A stretch of 64,000 bases of DNA from Asterias rubens (Eukaryota > Echinodermata > Asteroidea > Forcipulatida > Asteriidae), in assembly GCF_902459465.1 (NCBI RefSeq), contig NW_022985719.1, positions 1 to 64,000 on the forward strand. The letters run 5' to 3'. This document shows positions 21,201-29,891 of this stretch, in pieces (within the stretch, counting starts at the first letter, position 1; every line of letters begins with the position of its first letter). A program made the position numbers and the translations under genes. The notes under the pieces were generated by a model. The model had not been told where the DNA came from. It was given only the letters and a program-made list of their open reading frames with translations, and did no database searches.

Positions 21201-23874
21201 CTTACTTGTTAGCAATCAATGGAGAGCTGTTGATAATAAAACATTGTGAGAAACCGCTCCCTCTGAAGTAACGTTCATGTACAAGTAGTTTTTGAGAAAA
21301 AAGTAATTTTCCACTCAAATATTTGAATTTGATTTCAACCCCAGAATTAGATTTTGAGGTGTCAAAATCAAGCATCTGAAAGCACACAACTTCGCATGAC
21401 AATGATGTGGGTTTTTTCCCACTATTATCTCGCAACTTCGACGACCAATCAAGCTCAAATTTTCACAGGTTTGTTATATTGTGCATATGCTGAGAAGACT
21501 GGTCTTTGACAATTACCAAAAGTGTCCAGAGTCTTAAACGTGTATGCTTCCTCTTTTTAAATTTGTAATCTTGTTATTTTGTATTGATTTTTCTTGTTAG
21601 ATGCTTTGAGATTCTTTAGTTAAAAGCACCATATAAAAGCTGTGTATTATTAATATCATTATTATTATAACATAAATACTCAATCTTTAGATTATTTCAT
21701 TCCCTCAGGAGTATACTTGTACATCCTGTATTGCCAAATATGTAGCGCACCAAGTTTAAAAGTCAATCACAAGAACCGTCCCTGCCCTGACAATTTATTT
21801 ATATAAGTATTTCTATAATAATTGATTTTTGTATTTTCCTTTGAATACAGGGTAATCGTAGTGTACAGAAAACACCGATAATGAAACAGAGCAAGGTCGC
21901 CGGGAAACACAAACTGTCACCATGGATACGGAACACAAGGAAGCGAGCAGTTGCCAGGCGAGCACATCAAACGAGCGGCACTAAGCGCGCTAATTTGACG
22001 CAGGAGTCGGCCTTGATTGATGAGCAGAGACATGGAGTAAGGAATCTAAGATTGTGTGTTAAGGCTGTGACCCTAGTTTCGTAGAGCTGCTTTATAGGAA
22101 CTGGGCCAAAAATGTAAGCACAAATATTTGTTTAGCATGAAATTTTTGCCTGGATAGAAACAGGATTACAAACCAAATTTCCGGGTGATTTTCAGGATAA
22201 GCAAACAACAGCTGAATACCAGTAGCAAGCAATATATGCAACAAGTGGAAATTTGGTTAGTAAACATCTTTTAAGCGAGAACAAAATTTCATGCTAAGCA
22301 AATTTGTGTGCTTACAGGCTTTATGAAATTGGGCCCTAGACACTATTGGTAGTTTTTCAAAATAATTATTAACATAAGAACTTACTTGGAAACGAGCAAT
22401 GGAGAGTTTTTGAAAGTTTAACACATTGTGAGAAACGGCTCCCTCTGAAAGCACACAAGTTTGTGCAACAAAGGTGTTTTTATTCTTTCATTATTCTCCT
22501 GCAACTTTGAGACCAATTGAGCTCAAATTTTCACAGGTTTGTTATTTCATGCATATGTTGAGATACACTAAGTGGGAATTCTGGTCTTTGACAAATTAAC
22601 AAAGGTGTCCAGGGCCTTTAATACTCTCAGAATTAAATAATATCACCCCTTCATTTTCTGTCAGACCCGGTAAAAACGGCTTGTGTTTAACTGCTGTCGA
22701 CGGCATCCAACGTACTAATTTAACCTTTATGTTTGCATTTACGCATGTCCTCCAGCATTCCCTGGTAAAAGGCACTGGACAGGCTCAGTAATTGTCAAAG
22801 ACCATATTCCCACTTGGTGTGTCTCAACATACAGTGTGCATAAAATAACACATCTGTGAAAATTTTAACTGAATTGGTCATTGAATTTGTAAGAGAATAA
22901 TAAAAAAAATAGTAATACCTACATGTATGTTGCACAAATTTGTGTGCTTTCAAGATGCTTAAAAAAGCTTCAGGCCAGGAGTCTTTCAATATTTGAATGA
23001 AAAATAACCTCTGTCTCAAAAAACTACTCTACGTCAGAGGGAGTCATCTCACAGAGTTTTATACTATCAACAGCTTTCCAATGCTCATTACCAAGAACGT
23101 TTTAAAGACAGTGGACACTATTGGTAATGTCAAAGCCTAGTCTTCACAGTTTGTGTATCTCAACATATGCATAACAGACTGTGGAAATTTGAGCTCAATC
23201 GATCGTTGAAGTTGCAAGATAATAATGCAAGAAAAAACACCCTTGTCACACGAAGTTGTGTCCTTTCTGATGCTTGATTTCGAGACCTCAAATTCTAAAC
23301 TTGAGGTCTCAAAATCAAATTCGTGGAAAATTACTTCTTTCTCGAAAACTACACGTCACTTCAGAGGGAGCCGTTTCTCACAATGTTTTATAGTACCAAC
23401 CTCTCCTCATAACTCCTAATCAAGAAAGGTTTTATGATGATAATTATTTTGAGTAATTACCAATAGTGTCCACTGCCTTTTATATGCCAACAATTACTTG
23501 AGTACTTACCAATAGTGTCCACTGCCTTTAATATGCCAACCATTACTTGAGTACTTACCAATAGTGTCCAGTGCCTTTAATGATAAGCGCAATAACTGAC
23601 ATTTTTTTGCACTGATCTATTCTCAGCATTCTCTTGACAGTTTGTTCATGTCATTTATTTAATATCAGCAAACTATTCTTGTTGTTGTTTACAGCCTTTG
23701 CTCCTGTGGAGTCTAGCGTCAGCCTCTGATCCGTTGTAGCCAGACTCCTTTCTACGTTCCTCAATTATTGCCAGTGGTCACCCCTCAGAAGAGAAGGACA
23801 TCACACGAGGGAAAGACATGAATAGAAGAGGCTCATTGCCTAGGATGCCAAGTCCTGTACAGTCCAGTCAACAG
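12263..23874 (+). CDS. SLX4: SLX4 structure-specific endonuclease scaffold, N-terminal part, eight exons
   Basis: SLX4 (BTBD12/FANCP) scaffolds SLX1, XPF-ERCC1 and MUS81-EME1 in nuclear repair of crosslinks and Holliday junctions. The exons I join are 12263-13229, 14293-14455, 16796-16916, 18514-19178, 20055-20225, 20921-21005, 21851-22036 and 23695-23874; all junctions are GT-AG and phases agree. The diagnostic part is a tandem UBZ4 pair: YFCHICQRELTHMNSTRR..QHINRC, then IPDCPICGKHF....SHLKKCA followed by NGVKPMQLI. This matches the arrangement I know for vertebrate SLX4. An extra CPLCGEMF...RKHTQKC finger in exon 1 is a third UBZ4-like motif. Exon 4 continues into low-complexity G/T/V-rich sequence with repeats; exon 5 has DEETRVALALSAS. 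Exon 8 opens PLLLWSLASASDPL then TAG, while FYVPQLLPVVTPQ sits in another frame, so it looks frameshifted. No MLR end, BTB, SAP or C-terminal SLX1-binding exons were found before the gap. The gene is truncated here, by rearrangement, misassembly or partial duplication. Confidence 0.88.
13469..13840. mobile_element. MITE family 1 copy in SLX4 intron 1
   Basis: It runs from TTAAAGGCACTGTACACGTT to CAAACTTGTACCTTCCCTTT, with the family interior. A C-rich tract (about 15 C) lies just before it at about 13391-13412. Confidence 0.82.
13855..14105 (+). mobile_element. tRNA-derived SINE in SLX4 intron 1
   Basis: The A-box-like TGCCTAGTGGTGAGAAC and the B-box-like GTGGGTTCGAGTCCCAG are spaced as in tRNA-derived Pol III promoters. 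They are followed by a conserved SINE body with CACTTATCC and CGTCCTTCGGATGGGAC, a motif I know from SINE bodies of marine invertebrates. The exact family is not assigned. No functional tRNA fold is implied. Confidence 0.75.
14640..15125 (+). repeat. ~70-bp degenerate tandem repeat (CCTAGGATGGTTAAGGAAATG)
   Basis: At least five units of the theme 'CCTAGGAtggttaaGGAAATGCC.CAACCATCCTAGGA' follow one another with a period of about 70 bp. Each unit has a hairpin because CCTAGGATGGTT and AACCATCCTAGG are complementary. It lies in SLX4 intron 2. The ORF through it is a repeat artefact. Confidence 0.8.
15126..16795. other. SLX4 intron 2, distal part
   Basis: No gene content is seen. About 15190-15310 holds a fragment related to the element at 51824-52170 (CCACAGATTTACTTTAAACT). 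Between 15355 and 15500 there are two imperfect hairpins, one with arms ATGGATATGCCTCTGGGAAC and GTTCCCAGACGCGTGTCCAT. The remainder is AT-rich sequence without recognisable structure. Confidence 0.5.
17445..18010 (+). repeat. 11-bp minisatellite GTTCAGTTTGG in SLX4 intron 3
   Basis: About 50 units of (GTTCAGTTTGG)n, with T/C and G/T variants (GTTTAGTTTGG, GTTCATTTGGG), fill about 565 bp. Interspersed variant units suggest unequal exchange. The ORF it opens (GSVWVQF-type repeats) is an artefact. Confidence 0.95.
18014..18185 (-). mobile_element. Possible 3' end of a retroposon
   Basis: (TTCAA)n followed by TTTAATTTTATTGGTCCTAC and GGAGGAAATTCATTTTGAGT resembles the reverse-complemented 3' end of non-LTR elements found in many aquatic animals. 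No coding part is visible, so the call is tentative. Confidence 0.3.
20640..20752. mobile_element. 114-bp near-perfect hairpin (mini-MITE) in SLX4 intron 5
   Basis: AACTTGCGGGTACAACCATG and CATGGTTGTACCCGCAAGTT are exact reverse complements. Flanking arms AAGAAACTATAAATA and TATTTATTGTTTCTT extend the pairing with a few mismatches. The loop is about 15-20 bp around TTAGTCATTTTAGTCATTT. Confidence 0.8.
21150..21538. mobile_element. MITE family 1 copy in SLX4 intron 6
   Basis: It starts CAGGCACTCGACACTATTGG, ends AAAGTGTCCAGAGTCTTAAA, and has the family interior in inverted orientation. It begins about 145 bp after the exon 6 donor. Confidence 0.85.
21541..21675 (+). mobile_element. 3' tail of a LINE or LINE-dependent SINE
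   Basis: TTAGATGCTTTGAGATTCTT ... AAAGCACCATATAAAAGCTG ... TATTATTAATATCATTATTA is the standard 3' tail form of L2/CR1-type retroposons in invertebrates, ending in an ATT-type microsatellite. No coding sequence is retained. Confidence 0.5.
22100..22336. mobile_element. MITE family 2 copy
   Basis: It begins at CTGGGCCAAAAATGTAAGCA, ends CAGGCTTTATGAAATTGGGC, and shares its interior with 6751-6995. Its GGGCCC end overlaps the start of the following family 1 element. Confidence 0.75.
22334..22621. mobile_element. MITE family 1 copy, internally deleted
   Basis: It runs from CCTAGACACTATTGGTAGTT to AAAGGTGTCCAGGGCCTTTA. It is shorter than usual because the part between GGCTCCCTCTGA and AAGCACACAAG is deleted. 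Confidence 0.78.
22766..23098. mobile_element. MITE family 1 copy, right end missing
   Basis: From TAAAAGGCACTGGACAGG to about CCAATGCTCATTACCAAGAA; the right terminus is replaced by the start of the next copy. Confidence 0.78.
23102..23580. mobile_element. MITE family 1 copy with triplicated right terminus
   Basis: The element starts TTAAAGACAGTGGACACTAT. Its end ACCAATAGTGTCCACTGCCT is present three times in tandem (near 23460, 23505 and 23560), separated by TATGCCAAC.ATTACTTGAG. The terminal ~50 bp has therefore been amplified locally. Confidence 0.85.
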
Positions 23875-24760
23875 GTAAGTTCAGATTTTAATCAAACTTA
23901 TTCCAAATGCAAGTTTTGCTCGGATCAGACAGGTGCAAAACTACACCTTAAGTGATGACTAGATCCTACCATTGCTTGATTTGTGTTTACTTTGGTCCTG
24001 CTTCAGTCAACCACAGCTTGATTTGAGATTTTGGATGGCTGGGTTAAAGAATAAACTGAAATGTTGGTTTTAAAGATGCTTTTGGGGCACTTTGTATATT
24101 GATTTGATGATTACAACTGTTTCATTTGACCAAACCAGTACAGTACAAAATGTGCAGTAAATAGTCAGAAAAAAGTATGCAAAGTTTTATTACAGGTAAT
24201 ATGTCTACAACAAAGATTCAACTGTATGTAGACCAAAGCAAACAAATTGCTACATGATAGAAAACCAAAAAACTTGGAAGGGTCAGTCATGGTCTGGTGT
24301 ACCGAACTCAAGCTCTTGTGGCCAAGTCTTCGAGTTGGTTTGACCTACTTCCGTTACATAAACAGGTCAAAGTAAAGCTCATCCAGATATAAAAATTTAC
24401 TAATGTTGTATCATCATAGTATCCCAATTTTTTAAACCCAAACTTAATTGTTTGTTCGTGTTTATTTCTGGTGGACCTTTTCTACTGACACAAGTTGATT
24501 GAAGAAATGAACAGTATTAGCAATGCCTGGGCGTTTTGTGATGATTAATACAGAGATGAATGGACTCTAAAGGGTCAATTTCGTTATTAGAAAAACAGTG
24601 TACACATTTTTCACAATAATTTCACAACAGTAAATGCGACTGAGGTGTTGCAGAAAGTAAAATAAATTACAATTCAATTTAATTCAGACACACATTTACT
24701 TCCATACTTCTATGAAAAATATTGACAAGTACATGTGAAACTATGTACAGCAAAAATAAC
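23875..24760. other. Non-coding stretch after the last SLX4 exon seen
   Basis: I looked for the next SLX4 exons (BTB domain) and found none. There are no repeats I recognise. A short AT-rich tract (ACAATTCAATTTAATTCAGA) near 24670 resembles retroposon tails. Confidence 0.5.
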
Positions 24761-24761
24761 A

Positions 24762-25122
24762 TTGAAGACACTGGATACTATTGGTAATTGTTAATTGTCT
24801 TCTCACTTGGTGTATCTCAACATAGCATAAAATAACAACCTGTGAAAACTTTAGCTCAATTGGTCGTCGGAGTTGTGAGATAACTATGAAAGAAAAAAAC
24901 ACCCATGTCACACGAAGTCGTGTGCTTTCAGATGCTGGATTTCGAGACCTCAAATTCTAAATCTGAGGTCTTGAAATCAAATTCGTGGAAAATGACTTAT
25001 TTCTCAAAGGAGCCGTTTCTCACAATGTTTTATACTATCAACAGCTCTGCGTACTCATTACCAAGTAAGTTTTTATGCTAAAAATTATTTGAGTAATTAC
25101 CGATAGTGTCCACTGCCTTTAA
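24762..25122. mobile_element. MITE family 1 copy
   Basis: It runs from TTGAAGACACTGGATACTAT to CGATAGTGTCCACTGCCTTT, nearly full length, with a deletion around the GAAAACTACGTCACTTC segment. Confidence 0.85.
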
Positions 25123-25690
25123 GTAGCAGTAAGCAGGATAAATGCATAGAGTACGGGTTGTTTTGATAAGCAGAAGCTTGTAAAAAACACAAGCAAAACG
25201 ACAGACAAACATAAGACATGACAACTACTCTGAAACAAGATACATATAGATCAGAGATATTACCACAAATTCATAAAAAAGCAGGAAAAAAGGCAGAACA
25301 GTTCAAAGCAGAAGCGATGCAGTATAAAAAATTACTGTTTTCCGAAGATATACAGCCCTATAACAAAAAGCCATTGACGGCATAGCGTATTATTTGATAG
25401 GTCAAATCATTTAACATGATGAGAATAAATGGATTTACAATATAAATGGTTCTCACTCAGGTTGAGAAATGTCTTCTAATTGCAGCCAAATTGTTATCAA
25501 CAAAGCTCCTCATAATGTGGACCGTGTGCTGATTGCAACTTACTTGACCTTTGCGCTAAATCAATAATTAAGAAATGTCAAAGTTTTTTTTTTTAAACTG
25601 ATGCGTGGGTTATGACAGAGAAATGCCATATAGTGTAATTATTAACCTGCAGGGATTACTTCATGGGGGCATAGGAGGTAAATGCCTCCA
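25123..25690. other. Non-coding stretch
   Basis: No ORF, exon or repeat family is recognised, apart from a short piece near 25655-25690 (GGGGGCATAGGAGGTAAATG) related to those near 3920 and 17100. Confidence 0.5.
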
Positions 25691-25698
25691 TTGCCACT

Positions 25699-25940
25699 GG
25701 GGCCAATTTGATAGAGCTGCTTAAGCAAAAAATTTGGTTAAACACGAAAATAGCTTGCTTATTTTACACATGTTACTGGCCAAAATGTCATGCCATATAT
25801 TGCTTTTGACTGGTATTGAGTTATTGTTTACTTAGCATAACAATTCAGTGGAGTCTTGGCCGGTATTCTGATTTTACTAAGCATGGATTATTTTGCTTAA
25901 GCAGAATTTTTTGCTTAAGCAGCTCTATGAAATTGGGCCC
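25699..25940. mobile_element. MITE family 2 copy
   Basis: GGGGCCAATTTGATAGAGCT and AGCTCTATGAAATTGGGCCC are inverted termini; the interior has GCTTAAGCA.AAAATT repeats at both ends. Confidence 0.85.
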
Positions 25941-25972
25941 TGGTCATTGATGCCTTGATGCCTTGAAATGTA

Positions 25973-26355
25973 TTTAAAGGAACGTTACAGAATTGGTAAG
26001 AAACAAAAATCGTGAAGATCACAGATTTACATAAAACTTACACGGTCTAATGATGATGATAGTAGAAAACATCCCTTGAAATTTCTGCCTGAAATGTCAT
26101 ATTTGATGAGAAATAAATAATCTAATTTCGCGTTTGGAGTTTAAGCTCAGTGAGCGCTTTAATTGATTTTTGTTATGGCATCGATGCAATGCAAAATAAC
26201 GTAATCGGTTTTTGACTATCTCTCCTGACCCAGATGGCCGATCGATCTCAAACTTCTACAGTAGTGTCGGTTTATGTATATGGTGAACTACATAAAGTGC
26301 TTACACTGCCAGCAACTGTTTTGTGAGCAAAAACCAATTCTGTACTGTTCCTTTA
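25973..26355. mobile_element. MITE family 5 element
   Basis: The left end TTTAAAGGAACGTTACAGAA and right end TTCTGTACTGTTCCTTTAA are inverted repeats. The ~380-bp interior is non-coding. Its outer form resembles family 1 but the interior is different. Confidence 0.75.
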
Positions 26356-26484
26356 ATATACAGATTTGGACACACACTCTAGTGACCTCGGCCAGTAGAA
26401 CAGGTGTTTGATGCGCTAGACCGCTAAGCAGCGACACAGATCGCTCAGCCATGTCACGCAACAATGCAAAACTTATGGAGCCTA

Positions 26485-26760
26485 TTAAAGCCATTATACA
26501 CTTTCGGAACAGAAAAAAAATAAAAGTTCACAGATTTACAAATAACTTACAGGGTTTACAGAAGGTAATGGTAAAAGACTTCTCTTGAAATATTATTCCA
26601 TGAAATGCTCTACTTTTTGAGAAAACATTAAAACAATTATCAATTCTCGACATCGAGAATTACGGATTTATAGTAAACACATGTCATGACACGGCGAAAC
26701 GTGCAGAAACAAGGGTGGGTTTTCCCGTTATTTTCGACTTTGTCTCGGTAAAATTGTCAA
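26485..26760. mobile_element. MITE family 3 copy, right end missing
   Basis: It starts TTAAAGCCATTATACACTTT and follows the 3243 element through GTCATGACACGGCGAAACGT and GGTTTTCCCGTTATTTTC, then diverges. Confidence 0.75.
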
Positions 26761-27303
26761 GAACCAGGCCTCGGCGATTTTAGACCACTAGTTGAAAACC
26801 TCTTCACCACACATTGATTAAACAAATTGATGAAACAAATCGCTGATTTTATGCTAAAGGTTTACCACCCTGTTGATAATTCATCAAGTCATGCGCATGA
26901 AAATCACCTGTGCGCACAAGGTTTTTACTGCTTCTAACTTCAAAGGTAGCAAACATTCAAGTGTAAGTTTATCAACATTCACTCGTGCAATCATTCCAAA
27001 GCATTGCTCATGACAGAAACTGACAATTTTGACAGGACTGGTATTTTTTCGCAAACCATATTGTTTGAAAGGCAAGCCCAAGAATGTTTTTTTACAAAGA
27101 AAATACAAACTCAATGCATTTCCCAAAGGGATTTCTGGAATCGTTGGTGCCAGTTTGTGTGAAGTGCAATTCGGGCCTCGAACTTCATCTTTGAGATGGA
27201 AATGCCATTTTATTTTTCAAAGGGCTTTTACATTTGAAAATGTGTTGTCTACAGGAAACTTTTGGGTATCTAACATGTCTGCATGTAAAATAGTTCCAAG
27301 TCC

Positions 27304-28273
27304 TCAGTGCTCGAATCTAACGTCAGTACTCTTACAATATTTACACGATCCAAGCCACGTAGTGAAAATCCCATGAGCAGTCTGCCTGAAATCTTTATTC
27401 CTGAGGTAATATATGACCATGTTGAGCCAGCAGCTTGCGTTCTGCAGCACAAACGTCCACCGCAGGATGTCGTTCTTCCTGCGCGTCGTCTTCGCAACCA
27501 TGAGGGCGATGACCTCCGGCAGCCAGCAGACGGCGAGCGAGAGCACGATGATGCAGAAGGTCAGCAATGACTTTGCCTTGAACCTCATCCTGAGAGCCGG
27601 GTTGGCCGACGGGAACTCCTGCTGCGCGATGCGTTTCTTATGTCGATGCGCGATCATAACCAGCCGTGTGTACAGAGCAAGTATTACCATCACGGACGTC
27701 AGAATAATTTAATAGTTATACTGAAGTTTAGAGAATCTTTGAGCTGGTAGCATATGTGGGCTTCGTCTGAATACTCCGGTGGTGAGAAATGATGTAGGTG
27801 AGTGAGTAGACGATAGAAAGAGCCCATAGGACGCACACCAGAGTCCTTGCTCTGGGCACCGTCATGATGCTAGGATAGCGTAGACAGTGCACGATGCTCA
27901 CATAGCGATCAACAGTCAGTATGAGGACAGAGAGAATGTTCACGTGAAAGAGCAACATTCCGCTAGCGACTTTGAAGCTACATGAGGCTCTCCCGGTTGT
28001 GATCTGCGGTCGTAATGCTCTTACCAGGCTGGGTAGGGCGTAAAACAGAGCAATGCCGATGTCCGAGATGGTCAGAGAGCGGAGAAAGACTTTTCCCGTT
28101 GCTTGGATGGTGTGTACCCGATGCAGTACAAGCAGACCTAACGTATTGAGCGTAAGGTTTAGAATGATGTTTAGTCCCAGAAGAGCGATGTAGATGTACC
28201 GTTCAGTGCTAGTCTGGAAGTCACTGTAAGGAGAAGTTTGACTGGTAGCAGTTTGCATCAAAGTTACTTCCAT
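27304..28273 (-). pseudogene. Class A (rhodopsin-type) GPCR, intronless, broken in TM5
   Basis: Reading the minus strand from ATG at 28273, TM1 has LNTLGLLVLHRV, TM2 has LTISDIGIALF (D2.50), and TM3 has the conserved Cys in SCSFKVASG and ends DRYVSIVHC (DRY motif). TM4 has LVCVLWALSIVYSL. The frame stops at 27728-27730 after TYATSSKIL, where TM5 should begin. A second frame then supplies the rest of TM5 (IILTSVMVILALYTRL), a basic loop, TM6 with CWLPEVIAL, TM7 with LNMVIYY (NPxxY with P to M) and a short tail ending at 27304. In that second frame a TAA lies at 27709-27711 just before IILTSV, so at least one frameshift and one stop separate the halves. Lengths otherwise fit a ~320-aa receptor. 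Large intronless rhodopsin-type families are known in echinoderms. It is a pseudogene, or an intact gene with assembly errors. The ligand is unknown. Confidence 0.85.
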
Positions 28274-29391
28274 GCTGTCCGTAATTGCTCCCTATTTTGT
28301 TTTACTGGTGTCCTCTCAGAATTTAACTTCTTAGACCGTTTGACTCATAGATCTTGATGGAATAGCACCTTATATATAATTGTAATTGTTATGTAATGTT
28401 ATGTAGCCTCTGGAAAGACCACACTGTTGTTTGGATCGCAGCAGCTACTATTTGTGTCTAGAAGCCTGGCTTTTGATGTACATCAGTTGCAAACCCTTCA
28501 GCGTTGAGATCCTTGACATTCTACCTTTGACCTTTTGGTTGGTACCATATACCATGCAATTGGAGGTTTATTGTGGCATACCAGCTACCTCAATCTGCTG
28601 GCAGGCCCCAGTGTGCATGCAGTTAAAGCTCATCCAATCAAACGATCGAATTACTAATCCCAAAGCGCGTACAAAAGATCCGTCGTACCATCCTATGCAA
28701 GGCTCTGGAGCTCGCTGACTGCTTCTGTCATTGTAGCCCAATCAGGCCGGTCTTTCAGATCCAGTGAACATTAATAACTAATTAACATGCCCCCTGCTCA
28801 AAATTCATGATGTTTAGCTGTAGTTCACTTTTACTACTAGCTTCTTGTTCACTTGAGTAGGCTGAAACAAATCCTGTCTTTGATGTCAGCGATTCTCCAG
28901 AAAACAATCAAGACGATAACAATAAGATTCCCATATTGTGCTCAGTATTGCAGTGTACGATTTTCCTTGTATAGCAGAGCAAAATGCTGCCTTAAATGTA
29001 TCAGTTGCTACTCAAAAATCACGATTATTGCGGCTCAATTTTGCCATTCAGTGTGCACAAAATAAAATCAGTCTTCGATACTCAAAATTGCTGGAGGAAA
29101 TCATTCCATGTAGGGTAGGAATTGGTGTCCACAATCAACATTAGAGTCCTGTCTGCTACGCATTGTACACTGTACAAAGCCACCCGACTAGAGAAGCATG
29201 GATACCAGTGATTCAAGCACTATTCCAACTCTAAGCAAAATTGCTGCAGGCCGAAAATTAACAAGTCTTCAGTTTATGAGTGTTCCCCCTCGTCTGTGCC
29301 TGAAGTATCGCTCTGGTAAAATGAGATGAACCATTATGCATTTGTTCTATACATTGAAATCCCCCAGACGGGATGGTTAGGGTGGGTGGTA
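28274..29391. other. Non-coding flank left of the assembly gap
   Basis: The region contains only short ORFs without domains. Nothing resembling a GPCR promoter element or an SLX4 exon could be supported. It ends at GGGTGGGTGGTA before the N run. Confidence 0.5.
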
Positions 29392-29891
29392 NNNNNNNNN
29401 NNNNNNNNNNNNNNNNNNNNNNNNNNNNNNNNNNNNNNNNNNNNNNNNNNNNNNNNNNNNNNNNNNNNNNNNNNNNNNNNNNNNNNNNNNNNNNNNNNNN
29501 NNNNNNNNNNNNNNNNNNNNNNNNNNNNNNNNNNNNNNNNNNNNNNNNNNNNNNNNNNNNNNNNNNNNNNNNNNNNNNNNNNNNNNNNNNNNNNNNNNNN
29601 NNNNNNNNNNNNNNNNNNNNNNNNNNNNNNNNNNNNNNNNNNNNNNNNNNNNNNNNNNNNNNNNNNNNNNNNNNNNNNNNNNNNNNNNNNNNNNNNNNNN
29701 NNNNNNNNNNNNNNNNNNNNNNNNNNNNNNNNNNNNNNNNNNNNNNNNNNNNNNNNNNNNNNNNNNNNNNNNNNNNNNNNNNNNNNNNNNNNNNNNNNNN
29801 NNNNNNNNNNNNNNNNNNNNNNNNNNNNNNNNNNNNNNNNNNNNNNNNNNNNNNNNNNNNNNNNNNNNNNNNNNNNNNNNNNNNNNNNNNN
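29392..29891. other. Assembly gap (500 N)
   Basis: There are exactly 500 N, a standard placeholder length, so the true gap size is unknown. The right edge lies inside a satellite monomer and the left edge is unique DNA, so the left border of the satellite array is hidden in the gap. Confidence 0.99.

Noticed and set aside
27029-27376. 115-aa plus-strand ORF
   Set aside because: It overlaps the GPCR tail in antisense, has no domain, and codes no recognisable SLX4 segment.
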